NCBI RefSeq assembly: GCF_010131535.1
Contig: NZ_WUBS01000003.1
Span: 124,001-188,000, forward strand
Origin: Acerihabitans arboris
GTDB lineage: Bacteria; Pseudomonadota; Gammaproteobacteria; Enterobacterales; Enterobacteriaceae
Direction: 5' to 3'
DNA: 64,000 nt
The notes beneath the pieces are model-generated. The model saw only the letters and a list, made by a program, of their open reading frames with translations. It did no database searches and was not told the DNA's origin. Of the stretch, positions 56,000 to 64,000 are shown piece after piece; position 1 is the stretch's first letter, and every line of letters begins with the position of its first letter. Position numbers and translations under genes: made by a program.

Positions 56000-56824
56000 T
56001 CACACCGGCGTGGGGGTATCCCGCTGTACGTTGGCCGGGCTGGGTCCGAACCGCACTAAAAAGCGATGCCGCTCGCCGGGATAAATCAGGCGCACAAAGG
56101 TAATCAATTCGCCCGACAGCCAGGTACGGCGAGCGATGGAAATGCATGCCGTGCCGGGCGATACCGATAACTGCCGCGACAGCACGTCATCAGCGGAAAT
56201 CGCGCGCAGCGAATGCTCGCCTTCCGACCAGGGGACATTACTCAATAACCAGCTGCCCGGCGGCATATCAAGAAACTCCTCGTCCGCCGCCTCCGGCACC
56301 ACCGCCAGATTAATCTGGCGCGCCTCGAGGGCGAAAGGCAGGTTATCGGCATAATGCATCACATCAATGCATAACATGCGCGCGTTAACCGGGATGCCGA
56401 TATGTTCCGCCTCGACCGCATCCGTAATGGTACGAATGCCGCGCGACAGCAGCGTGAAGCTGTACATGCTATCGCTGGCCAGGACCTCGGCGCGAATATC
56501 CTGGATGGCGAGCAGCGGCTCTTCCGCCCGCGGCATGGCGACAAAGGAGCCTTTCCTACGCTTGCGCACGATCATGCCGGCCGCCACCAGCGTCGAGAGC
56601 GCTTTATTTACCGTCATCCGGGAACATTGGTAGACCACCATCAATTCCTGTTCGGTCGGGACCCGATCGCCGGGGTGCCATTCATTGCTGAGGATTTTGT
56701 TTTTGATATCGTTCTGGATGCCCTGGTGGATCGGCAGGGGTTTAACCCTGGCACGTTTGGCGATAAGCGGACTGGGCTGGGGTTCGGGCTGAAGCGGCTG
56801 ATTTAGTGACTCATTTTTCTTCAT
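56000..56824 (-). CDS. HutC-family GntR transcriptional regulator
   Basis: About 274 residues from MKKNESL (56824); the frame is open to 56866 but lacks a better start. The winged helix is at about 40-105 (GDRVPTEQELMVVYQCSRMT, then VNKALSTLVAAGMIVRKRRKG). The UTRA domain follows, with ARRTWLSGELITFVRLIYPG and HRFLVRFGP near the end, the pattern of HutC, repressor of histidine use that senses urocanate. No hut genes are in the window, so the effector may be another imidazole-type compound. Matching palindromes lie before itself and both flanking operons. Confidence 0.82.
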   Translation of the reverse strand: MKKNESLNQPLQPEPQPSPLIAKRARVKPLPIHQGIQNDIKNKILSNEWHPGDRVPTEQELMVVYQCSRMTVNKALSTLVAAGMIVRKRRKGSFVAMPRAEEPLLAIQDIRAEVLASDSMYSFTLLSRGIRTITDAVEAEHIGIPVNARMLCIDVMHYADNLPFALEARQINLAVVPEAADEEFLDMPPGSWLLSNVPWSEGEHSLRAISADDVLSRQLSVSPGTACISIARRTWLSGELITFVRLIYPGERHRFLVRFGPSPANVQRDTPTPV

Positions 56825-56855
56825 AATAAAGATTTTCCCAAAGTTGAAGCATTTA

Positions 56856-56865
56856 AGTATATACA
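56856..56865. promoter_or_regulatory. HutC-type operator upstream of the regulator gene
   Basis: AGTATATACA differs from TGTATATACA at one base and is followed by AAAA. It is 32 bp before the regulator start, fitting autorepression. The next 170 bp (56870-57040) contain no recognised feature. Confidence 0.55.
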
Positions 56866-57041
56866 AAACACAAGTCGAAATCGCGCTGGATCCCCCGCCG
56901 GCGGGTTTCGGTTGCCGGGGTAAGCTCCATCGACAGGTTACCCACCTCCTCCGCCCCTGTGAAGGCGTAATTTTCCATTTCCTGTCACGTTCCCGCCGGG
57001 TGGCCGATATCGTTTTTTCTTATTTATTTATCGCCCGCACT

Positions 57042-57057
57042 TATGTATATACAAATA
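57042..57057. promoter_or_regulatory. HutC-type operator upstream of hyuA, distal site
   Basis: TATGTATATACAAATA, identical over 16 bp to 55703-55718. It lies 224 bp before the hyuA start. Confidence 0.65.
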
Positions 57058-57199
57058 CCCCAGAACCGGCAATTATCGGACTTTTTAGCGGTTAAACACA
57101 TTAATTTACTGTTTTTATGGCTATTTATCATAGGATATTCATATGGATATTGATGCATTAAACGACAAAATAATATTTACAACACGGCCTTTTATTATA

Positions 57200-57213
57200 T
57201 TGTATATACCAAT
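57200..57213. promoter_or_regulatory. HutC-type operator upstream of hyuA, proximal site
   Basis: TTGTATATACCAAT keeps nine of ten bases of TGTATATACA and has TTG/CAA flanks. It is 68 bp before the hyuA start, a position suited to repression. Confidence 0.55.
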
Positions 57214-57280
57214 ACATGGCAAATATGCTGCCTTTTTTCACCGGCACCGGCGGACGCGGCGCATAGCAAAGGTAATGCTG

Positions 57281-59332
57281 ATGATTAGAGTTGGGGTTGA
57301 TATCGGGGGAACCTTCACCGATTTTGTCGTCTGGCGCAGCGGCGGCCAGCCGGCGCCGTTGTACTGTTTTAAGGTGCCCTCCACGCCGCCCCATTTTGCC
57401 GACGGCTTTCAACAGGGATTCGAGCGGATGCTGGCGGAACTGGCCGTGGCGCCCGACGAGCCGGTGGTGGTGATGCATGGCACCACCGTCAGCACCAATG
57501 CGGTGATAGAGCGCTCACAACCGCCGGTCGCCCTGTTCGTCACCCAGGGGTTCCGCGATATTCTTGAATTGCAGCGCCTGCGTCTGCTCGACCCCACCAA
57601 CTTGCGCGGTTGCCGCGGCCTGCCGTTGATTGAGCGGCATCAGGTTTTTGAGATACGCCAGCGCACGGCGGCGGATGGCGGCATTATCGAGGCGCTGTCT
57701 GCGGATTCAGTGGCCAGGGCGGTGGCGCAGGTGCGTGACGCGGGCATCGGCAGTATCGCCGTCGCGTTTATCAACAGCTATCAGGATCCGCAGCATGAGC
57801 AGCGCGCCCGCGAGCTGATCAAGGCGCTCGATGCGGGATTGGATGTCTGCCTGTCCAGCGAGGTATGGCCCCGGCCCGGCGAATACGAGCGGGCGGTGAA
57901 TGCGTTGCTGAATGTGTATGTTAAACCGCGCATGTCCTCATATCTGCAGCAAATTGAACGCTATCTGGCCAGCCGCCTGCGGCATGTCCAGCTGTTTATT
58001 ACCCGTTCCAACGGCGGAGCCATGTCCGCGCGGGAGGCGCGCCATTTTCCGGTGCATACCCTGCTTTCCGGTCCCGCTTCCGGGGTGACGGCGGCGCAGT
58101 TGATTACCCGCGCGGCGCCTGAGCGGCATTACCTGACGATGGATATGGGCGGCACCAGCACCGATATTTCCCTGATCCGCGCCGGCACGCCGTCGGTGGT
58201 GGAGCAGACCGAAATCGGCGATTTTCCCCTGACCATGCCGGTTACCGGCATCGAGGCGATAGGCGCGGGCGGCGGCTCCATCGGCCGTTTTGACGGACCG
58301 GTGTTCCGCGTCGGCCCAAAAAGCGCAGGCGCCTGGCCCGGCCCCGCCTGTTTCGCGCGCGGCGGCACGCAGCCCACCGTTACCGACGCCTATTTATTAT
58401 GCGGTTACCTGGACGCCGCCACCTTTCTCGGCGGCGATATGGTGCTCGACCCGGCGGCGGCGCGCGCCGCCTTCGCGCCGCTGGCCGGGCGGATGGAAAA
58501 AACCACCGCCGGCGCGGCCAGCGCCGCCATTACCATCGCCACCTCGAACATGGTCGCCAGCGTATTGCCTTACCTGGCCCGTCACGGCGTCGATCCGCAG
58601 GATGTCATGCTGGTGGCCTTCGGCGGCAACGGCGCCATCCACGGCCCCCTGCTGGCGGCGGAAATCGGTATTCCACAGGTTATCATTCCCAATAATCCGT
58701 CGGTATTTTGCGCCGTGGGCGGCGTGGTCGCCGAGCTGACGCACGACACCGTGGCCATTGTCCAGCAGGGCGCGATGGATACGGATCGTTTGCAACGAAC
58801 ATTTGCCTCGCTTGAGGCCCAGGCCCGGGCCTGGCTGGCGCGCCAGACCGATCCCGCCAACGTTATCGCCATCGTCGTGGAGTATTGGGCGGATATCCGC
58901 TATCGCGGCCAGTCCTTCCAAATCCCGGTAAGGATTGAGGCTCCAGCGCCCGACCTCATCACCACCGGCATGGCCATAGACGCGTTCCATACCGAGCATT
59001 TACGGCTGCATACCCATGCCGATAGCCAGGCCGCCGTTGAATTTATCGAACTGCGGGCGCGGGTGCGCGGCGCGCTGGCCGCGCCCGGGGGCAACGCGTC
59101 GGCGCGGTTGGACGGCAGGGGCGCGCCGCGCCCCTGCGGCTACCGTCGGCTGCGCATCGGCGCCGTCTCCTTTGATGATTGCCCGGTCTATGACCGCGCC
59201 GGCCTGGGCGCCGACGCCCGCGTGGCCGGTCCCTGCATCATCAGCCAGAGCGACGCAACCCTGCTGGTTCCCCCTTCGTTTACGGCGCGGGTGCATGCCG
59301 GCGGTGAAATTATCCTGACGCAGGAGCATTGA
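57281..59332 (+). CDS. hyuA: Hydantoinase/oxoprolinase family, subunit A
   Basis: About 683 residues. RVGVDIGGTFTDFVVW at the start and MDMGGTSTDISLI in the middle are the two ATP-binding (ASKHA-type) motifs. VVMHGTTVSTNAVIER and FGGNGAIHGPLLA are further signatures. With subunit B it opens cyclic amides such as N-methylhydantoin or 5-oxoproline using ATP, or carboxylates ketones in acetone-carboxylase relatives. ATG 57281 has AAAGG at the right distance; the frame is open from 57143, but that stretch spans an operator. Symbol by family only. Confidence 0.85.
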   Translation: MIRVGVDIGGTFTDFVVWRSGGQPAPLYCFKVPSTPPHFADGFQQGFERMLAELAVAPDEPVVVMHGTTVSTNAVIERSQPPVALFVTQGFRDILELQRLRLLDPTNLRGCRGLPLIERHQVFEIRQRTAADGGIIEALSADSVARAVAQVRDAGIGSIAVAFINSYQDPQHEQRARELIKALDAGLDVCLSSEVWPRPGEYERAVNALLNVYVKPRMSSYLQQIERYLASRLRHVQLFITRSNGGAMSAREARHFPVHTLLSGPASGVTAAQLITRAAPERHYLTMDMGGTSTDISLIRAGTPSVVEQTEIGDFPLTMPVTGIEAIGAGGGSIGRFDGPVFRVGPKSAGAWPGPACFARGGTQPTVTDAYLLCGYLDAATFLGGDMVLDPAAARAAFAPLAGRMEKTTAGAASAAITIATSNMVASVLPYLARHGVDPQDVMLVAFGGNGAIHGPLLAAEIGIPQVIIPNNPSVFCAVGGVVAELTHDTVAIVQQGAMDTDRLQRTFASLEAQARAWLARQTDPANVIAIVVEYWADIRYRGQSFQIPVRIEAPAPDLITTGMAIDAFHTEHLRLHTHADSQAAVEFIELRARVRGALAAPGGNASARLDGRGAPRPCGYRRLRIGAVSFDDCPVYDRAGLGADARVAGPCIISQSDATLLVPPSFTARVHAGGEIILTQEH

Positions 59333-59334
59333 TT

Positions 59335-61299
59335 GTGGATCCGATTCAAACGGTCATTATGCATAATCGCTTCAACGCCATCGTTGAAGAAGCGTCCGTC
59401 ACCCTTTATCGCACCGCCCATACGACTTTCGTCAAACTGGTACAGGATTTCCAATGCGGGCTGGCGACGCCGGAAGGCGAAATGTTCGCCTACCCCAGCC
59501 ACTATGGCGTCAACGCCTTTATCGGCCTGCCGATCGCCGGCGGACTGCACGGCATCGGCGTGGAAAACCTGGAGCCGGGGGACTGTATTATCACCAACGA
59601 CCCCTTCAGCACCGACGGGATGGTGACGCATATCATGGATGTCTCCATGCTGCGGCCGATTTTTGTCGGCGATGAGCTGGTCGCCCTGGCGTGGTCGTTC
59701 GTGCATGCCTCCGATATCGGCGGCGCGGTGCCGGGCAGTATTTCCCCGGCGTTTACCGAAGTATTCCAGGAAGGGCTGCGCGTCAGGCCGACCAAACTGT
59801 ATAAACGCGGGCAGCTGGATATCGCCATCCGCAATATCTTTATTGATAACAGCCGTATCGCCGACGAGTTATGGGGCGACTTCCAGGCCATGATTTCGGC
59901 GCTGGCCAGTATGGATAAGCGACTGAACCAGTTATGCCAACGCTATGGCGTGGCGGCGGTGCGCGAGGGCATGGAAGCGTCGATGGCCCTGGCCGATGCC
60001 AAAACCCGCCAGGTTATCCGCCAGATCCCCAACGGGGATTATGCTTTTTCCGACTATGTCGAAGGCATGGGCGAGGGGGATTTTATCCATATCCACGCCG
60101 TGATGCGCGTGAGCGACGAACGTATCGTTTTTGACTTCAGCGGCACCGATCCGCAGGTGGCGGCGGCGTTTAATTACGTCACCGGCGCGCGCGCCCATCC
60201 TTACACGCTGCAGGCGTTTATCTACTATATCCTGACCCGGGAACCGGAAGCGCCGCGCAACGCGGGCCTGCTGCGCGCCCTGGAGGTTATCGCCCCCCGG
60301 GGAACGGTGCTCAACGCCGAGTTCCCGGCGGCCGGCGGTTCGCGCGTTACCACCAGCACCCGCGTTTATGATGTGATTCTGGGCTGCCTTAACGCCGCCC
60401 TGGCCGACGGCATTACGGCCGCCGGCCCGGGCATGTCGGGGGTGATTGTGGTCTCCGCCAAGGATCCCAACGGCGAGGGTAACCGCGTCAGCGTAATCAA
60501 TCCGTTATGCGGCGGCGGCGGCGGACGTTTCGGCGCCGACGGCACCGATGGCGTGGATTCACGTTCGGGTTATCTGCGCACCGTGCCCGCCGAGATCATC
60601 GAGGCCGAGACGGTAATGCGGGTAAAACGTTACGGCCTGGTCACCGACAGCCAGGCGCCCGGTTGCTGGCAAAGCGGCGCCGCCATCGCCCTGGAGCTGG
60701 AAAATACCGGCCCGGAGGCGGTGATGACGGTACGCGGCATGAATCGCTTCTATTTCCAGTCCTGGGGAGCGCGGGGCGGGCAATGCGGCCATCTGGGATC
60801 CGTGGTGCTCAATCCCGGCACGGATGATGAACGTAATCTCGGCAAAATTGATGTCCTGAAAATGAAGCGCCACGACGTGGTGCGCCTCACGTCGCCGTCG
60901 GGAGGCGGGTTTGGCGATCCCTATACGCGCGACCCGGGCCAGGTGGCCCATGATGTGCGGCGCGGCCTGGTTTCCTCCTTCAACGCCAGGGCCGGCTATG
61001 GCGTGGTGGCGGATGAACTGGGCCGGCTTGACGCCGATGCTACCGCACGGCTGCGCGCCGGGCATAGCGCCGCGCACGGCCTGTTCACCATGGGGAGCTC
61101 GCGCGATCGTCTCGACATCGTCTGGCCACGGGAAATCAGGGCCGCGCTGGCCATGCATTTAATGCAACAAGAGCGCGGCATTCGCCAGCCGCTCCGGCTG
61201 GCGGTGATTAAACGCCTGACGGCGGAAAACCAACCGGTCAGCCTGCCGATGATGGTCAAGGCTATCGAGGAAGAATTGCTCTATATCAAAATGCACTGA
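59335..61299 (+). CDS. hyuB: Hydantoinase/oxoprolinase family, subunit B
   Basis: About 654 residues. VDPIQTVIMHNRF is the family start; ITNDPFSTDGMVTHIMDVSM and the glycine-rich GGGGGRFGADGTDGVDSRSG are typical. It forms the hydrolase with subunit A. GTG at 59335 is chosen because AGGAG lies 8 nt before it; TTG at 59329 is too close. It starts 2 bp after hyuA ends. Confidence 0.85.
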   Translation: MDPIQTVIMHNRFNAIVEEASVTLYRTAHTTFVKLVQDFQCGLATPEGEMFAYPSHYGVNAFIGLPIAGGLHGIGVENLEPGDCIITNDPFSTDGMVTHIMDVSMLRPIFVGDELVALAWSFVHASDIGGAVPGSISPAFTEVFQEGLRVRPTKLYKRGQLDIAIRNIFIDNSRIADELWGDFQAMISALASMDKRLNQLCQRYGVAAVREGMEASMALADAKTRQVIRQIPNGDYAFSDYVEGMGEGDFIHIHAVMRVSDERIVFDFSGTDPQVAAAFNYVTGARAHPYTLQAFIYYILTREPEAPRNAGLLRALEVIAPRGTVLNAEFPAAGGSRVTTSTRVYDVILGCLNAALADGITAAGPGMSGVIVVSAKDPNGEGNRVSVINPLCGGGGGRFGADGTDGVDSRSGYLRTVPAEIIEAETVMRVKRYGLVTDSQAPGCWQSGAAIALELENTGPEAVMTVRGMNRFYFQSWGARGGQCGHLGSVVLNPGTDDERNLGKIDVLKMKRHDVVRLTSPSGGGFGDPYTRDPGQVAHDVRRGLVSSFNARAGYGVVADELGRLDADATARLRAGHSAAHGLFTMGSSRDRLDIVWPREIRAALAMHLMQQERGIRQPLRLAVIKRLTAENQPVSLPMMVKAIEEELLYIKMH

Positions 61300-61338
61300 T
61301 TTCCCTATCGCTCCGTTCTCTCATACTGGAGATCCACC

Positions 61339-62883
61339 ATGTGTCATGTACCAAGGCTTGCCTTGTCAGGAAAAACGCACGGGTTACGTATGCTGGCCTG
61401 CGTTTTTATGTTGTTGGGTATCGGCGGCCTGCCTGCGGGCGCGCTGGCGGATACCGTGAATATCGCTTTTTCCGCCGCGGTAACCACGCTGGACCCGCAG
61501 CAGGCTACCGTGGTGCAGACTGATTTAAGCGTTATCAGCCATATTTACTCACCGCTGGTCACGCGCAATCCCGACCTGGGCATTACCGGCGTCGTGGCGC
61601 AGTCATGGCGGGCGCTCGACGATAAGACCTGGGATTTCAAGCTGCGGCCGGGCATCGCCTTCGCCAACGGCAAGCCGCTGGACGCCGGGGTGGTGAAGTG
61701 GAATTTCGATCATTTGCTCGATCCCAAGCATAAAACCCGCGTCAAGGAATGGTACAGCCTGATCGATCACGTTGACGTCGTGGCGCCCGACGAAGTGAAA
61801 ATCATCACGCGCGCGCCCTTCCCCGGACTGGTGGCGCAGCTGAGCATGCTGTTCCTGATGGAGCCGGAGTGGACCGCGTCGCACGACCCCAGCCGCGAGG
61901 CCATGGGCAGCGGTCCTTATCAATTGGCGGAATACGTACCTGGCGAGCGCGTGGTGCTGACGCCCAATCCCACCTATTTCGGTACTCGGGTTTCCGCAAG
62001 CCGGGCGCCGCACGACAAGGTAGTGTTTCGCATGATAAGCGAGCCAGCGGTGCGCGTGTCGGCGTTGCTGGCCGGCGAGCTGGACCTGGCGCTGGACATC
62101 CCGCCCACGGATATCGATCGTATCAATAAAAGCGGCATCGCCCATGCCGGCTGGGGCGAGAGCAGCCGGGCGATGATCGTTAAAATGAATAACCTCAAGC
62201 CGCCCTTCGCGAATAACCTGAAACTGCGCCAGGCCATGAATTACGCTATCGATCGCCAGGGCATTATCGACGCTATCTATAACGGCCACGGCGCCGTCAG
62301 CAAAGGCCAGTTGCTGTCGCCGATGTATTTTGGCTACAACGATAAATTACCGCCCTACCCCTACGATCCGGACAAGGCGCGCAAACTGATTGCCGAGTCC
62401 GGTTTGCCGCAGCCGATTTCCTTTGAGCTGCAGGTGCCGCTGGGGCGCTATCTGTTAAGCCAGGAAATCGGCCAGGTGATTGCCGCGCAATTGCAGGAGG
62501 TGGGACTGAATGTGACCATCAGGGAAATGGAGTATGCCAACTGGTCCAATGCCTATACCCGCGGCGATATGGGCCAGGCCTCGTTTTTAGGCCAGGCCTG
62601 GCCGACCCTGGACGCCGACGGCCTGCTGGGGCTTTATTTGCCCGGCGATCCGGGCGCCTACTGGAAGGATGAGGTGTTTGCCGGACTGGTGATGCAAGGC
62701 CGTTCAACGGTCGATGGGCAAAAACGCGCCGCCTATTACCAGCAGGCTACCGAACGGATGCGGGAGCAGGCGCCGCTGGTCTTTTTGTTTAACCAGCCGC
62801 TCACCTACGCCACATCGAATAAATTCAGTTGGCAAGTACGCGGCGATGACTGGGTGCGGGTTTACGATCTGGTGGCAAAATAA
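61339..62883 (+). CDS. Peptide-type ABC transporter binding protein (SBP family 5)
   Basis: A 514-residue protein with a signal peptide cut near GALA-DTVN. The family pattern is complete: TTLDPQQATVVQTD, VAQSWRALDDKTWDFKLRPG, IAFANGKPLDAG, and MGSGPYQLAEYVPGERVVL. It binds dipeptides or similar compounds and delivers them to the permeases downstream. It starts 39 bp after hyuB; it likely supplies the hydantoinase substrate. Confidence 0.87.
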   Translation: MCHVPRLALSGKTHGLRMLACVFMLLGIGGLPAGALADTVNIAFSAAVTTLDPQQATVVQTDLSVISHIYSPLVTRNPDLGITGVVAQSWRALDDKTWDFKLRPGIAFANGKPLDAGVVKWNFDHLLDPKHKTRVKEWYSLIDHVDVVAPDEVKIITRAPFPGLVAQLSMLFLMEPEWTASHDPSREAMGSGPYQLAEYVPGERVVLTPNPTYFGTRVSASRAPHDKVVFRMISEPAVRVSALLAGELDLALDIPPTDIDRINKSGIAHAGWGESSRAMIVKMNNLKPPFANNLKLRQAMNYAIDRQGIIDAIYNGHGAVSKGQLLSPMYFGYNDKLPPYPYDPDKARKLIAESGLPQPISFELQVPLGRYLLSQEIGQVIAAQLQEVGLNVTIREMEYANWSNAYTRGDMGQASFLGQAWPTLDADGLLGLYLPGDPGAYWKDEVFAGLVMQGRSTVDGQKRAAYYQQATERMREQAPLVFLFNQPLTYATSNKFSWQVRGDDWVRVYDLVAK

Positions 62884-62896
62884 CAGGCGGTGACGC

Positions 62897-63817
62897 GTGG
62901 CAAAATACATCCTGTCCCGACTGCTGGAAGCCGTGGTGGCCGTGTTTGGCCTGGTGACCCTTATTTTCCTGGTCTCCCGGCTGCTGGGCGACCCGGTTTC
63001 CCTACTGCTTCCCCAAGGCGCCAGCGCCGGCGATCTGCAGGCGATGCGCGAGCAGCTTGGCCTGCAGCGCCCGTTGCCTGAACAGTATCTGCGTTTTCTT
63101 GGCCAGGCGCTGTCCGGCGATTTCGGCCAATCTTTTTTTTACCAGCATTCGGCGATGCGCATCGTGCTGGAGCGAATGCCGGCAACGCTTTTGCTGGCGG
63201 CGCTTTCCGCCCTGTTCGGCATCATCGGGGGGTGCCTGGCCGGGATGATCGCGGCACGCTATCGCAACTCGTTCTGGGAGTTCCTGGTCTTGACCTGCGC
63301 GATGTTGGGACAGGCCACGCCGGCGTTCTGGCTGGCGATCATGATGATATTACTGTTCTCCGTCGACCTGGGCTGGCTGCCCACCGGCGGCACCGGCAGC
63401 CCGCTGCATCTGGTGCTGCCCACCGCGGTGATGTCGATTTTTGTCGCCGCCAATATTTCCCGCCTGTTCCGCTCCAGCCTGCTGGATGTGATGAGCGAGG
63501 ACTACGTGCGCACGGCGCAGGCCAAGGGCCTGTCCCCCCGCGTCATCATGACCTGGCATATGGCGCGCAACGCCATGCTGCCGGTGGTCACCCTGAGCGG
63601 GCTGTTGGTGGGCGAGATGCTGGGCGGCTCGGTGGTGGTCGAAACCATCTTTTCCTGGCCGGGCGTCGGCAGGCTGATTGTCGAGGCGGTGGCGAACCGT
63701 GACTTCCCCTTGATCCAGGCCGGCGTGATGGTGGTGTCATGTCTGTACCTGCTGGTGAGCCTGGCGGTGGATCTGCTCTATAGCCTGCTGGACCCGCGCG
63801 TGAGGCAAACCCGATGA
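62897..63817 (+). CDS. Dipeptide-type ABC transporter permease (DppB/GsiC-like)
   Basis: A 306-residue permease. ILSRLLEAVVAVFGLVTLIF is the first membrane segment; QLGLQRPLPEQYLRFLGQAL and the ATPase-contact loop YVRTAQAKGLSPRVIMTWHM are DppB signatures. GTG at 62897 is the start, with AGGCGG upstream. It overlaps the next gene by 4 bp. Confidence 0.88.
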   Translation: MAKYILSRLLEAVVAVFGLVTLIFLVSRLLGDPVSLLLPQGASAGDLQAMREQLGLQRPLPEQYLRFLGQALSGDFGQSFFYQHSAMRIVLERMPATLLLAALSALFGIIGGCLAGMIAARYRNSFWEFLVLTCAMLGQATPAFWLAIMMILLFSVDLGWLPTGGTGSPLHLVLPTAVMSIFVAANISRLFRSSLLDVMSEDYVRTAQAKGLSPRVIMTWHMARNAMLPVVTLSGLLVGEMLGGSVVVETIFSWPGVGRLIVEAVANRDFPLIQAGVMVVSCLYLLVSLAVDLLYSLLDPRVRQTR

Positions 63818-64000
63818 CCCTGTCAACCGGCGTGCGTACCTTGGGCATCCGTATCGCCACCAGCAAAATCGGCCTGTTCGGCGTGATGGTAATGGGGGTC
63901 TTGCTGCTGGGCGCGTTATCCACTTTCGTTATCCCCCTGCCCAGCCCGGTGCATGGCAATTTGCTCCAGCGGCTAAAGCCGCCCTCGTACCGTTTTTTCG
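63814..64000 (+). CDS. Dipeptide-type ABC transporter permease (DppC-like), cut by window end
   Basis: Starts at ATG 63814 within ATGA of the DppB stop and runs off the window. The 62 visible residues contain one hydrophobic segment (FGVMVMGVLLLGALSTFVIP) and LLQRLKPPS, which matches the D..NRLxPPS region of DppC proteins. Confidence 0.75.
   Translation, partial: MTLSTGVRTLGIRIATSKIGLFGVMVMGVLLLGALSTFVIPLPSPVHGNLLQRLKPPSYRFF

Overview
The window looks like an accessory, carbohydrate- and amine-catabolic stretch of a GC-rich Enterobacterales chromosome. The best matches by eye are to plant- or insect-associated genera of the Dickeya/Pectobacterium/Brenneria/Sodalis kind. The grounds are enterobacterial-type Ogl, TogMNAB, KdgM, BglG/BglF, GarD/YagE-like and Lhr proteins, together with KdgR-, CRP- and sigma-54-type sites in the expected places. 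No rRNA, tRNA, CRISPR array or transposase was seen. Several gene remnants (an M20 amidohydrolase, a peptide-binding protein, an LLM-type flavin oxidoreductase and an unidentified C-terminal piece) suggest gene decay is under way.

Layout. 1-2.7 kb: a fold-type II hydroxyamino-acid dehydratase (cut by the window edge), RidA, a decayed M20 amidohydrolase and a fold-type III D-hydroxyamino-acid enzyme. 3.1-11.3 kb: a beta-glucoside system (PTS EIIBCA, 6-phospho-beta-glucosidase, BglG antiterminator, LamB/BglH-type porin, Sde182-like secreted hydrolase). It has two transcription starts, each with a CRP site about 57 bp before a RAT/terminator switch. 11.8-18.8 kb: oligogalacturonide use (ogl, kdgM, togMNAB) with KdgR boxes. 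19.3-24.1 kb: the large helicase lhr. 24.5-29.5 kb: a GH43 glycosidase, a DJ-1/PfpI protein, a second KdgM-type porin, a HAD phosphatase and a 2-hydroxyacid dehydrogenase. 29.6-36.2 kb: a mannose-family PTS with a GH88 unsaturated glucuronyl hydrolase. It is driven by a sigma-54 promoter and a LevR-like activator.

36.7-39 kb: an orphan glutamate/aspartate-type binding protein and an LLM-class flavin oxidoreductase. 39.2-44.1 kb: an IclR regulator, a UxaA/GarD-family dehydratase, an MFS sugar-acid symporter and a YagE-like aldolase, with twin palindromic operators. 44.3-48.1 kb: a three-subunit periplasmic GMC dehydrogenase (gluconate-dehydrogenase type). 48.5-49.7 kb: a leucine-rich-repeat protein of the IpaH/SspH/SlrP type without the ligase domain. 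49.9-50.9 kb: a CheV-type protein.

51-64 kb: the least familiar part. A polar amino-acid ABC transporter is in line with a cucumopine-synthase-like protein and a phytanoyl-CoA-dioxygenase-family protein. A HutC-type GntR regulator lies upstream, followed by a hydantoinase/oxoprolinase pair and a dipeptide-type ABC transporter that runs off the window. Copies of one palindrome, TGTATATACA, occur before the ABC operon, before the regulator and twice before the hydantoinase genes. This suggests a single regulon for uptake and turnover of a cyclic, perhaps histidine-derived or opine-like, nitrogen compound. That function is inference; the gene order and the repeated operator are read directly from the sequence.
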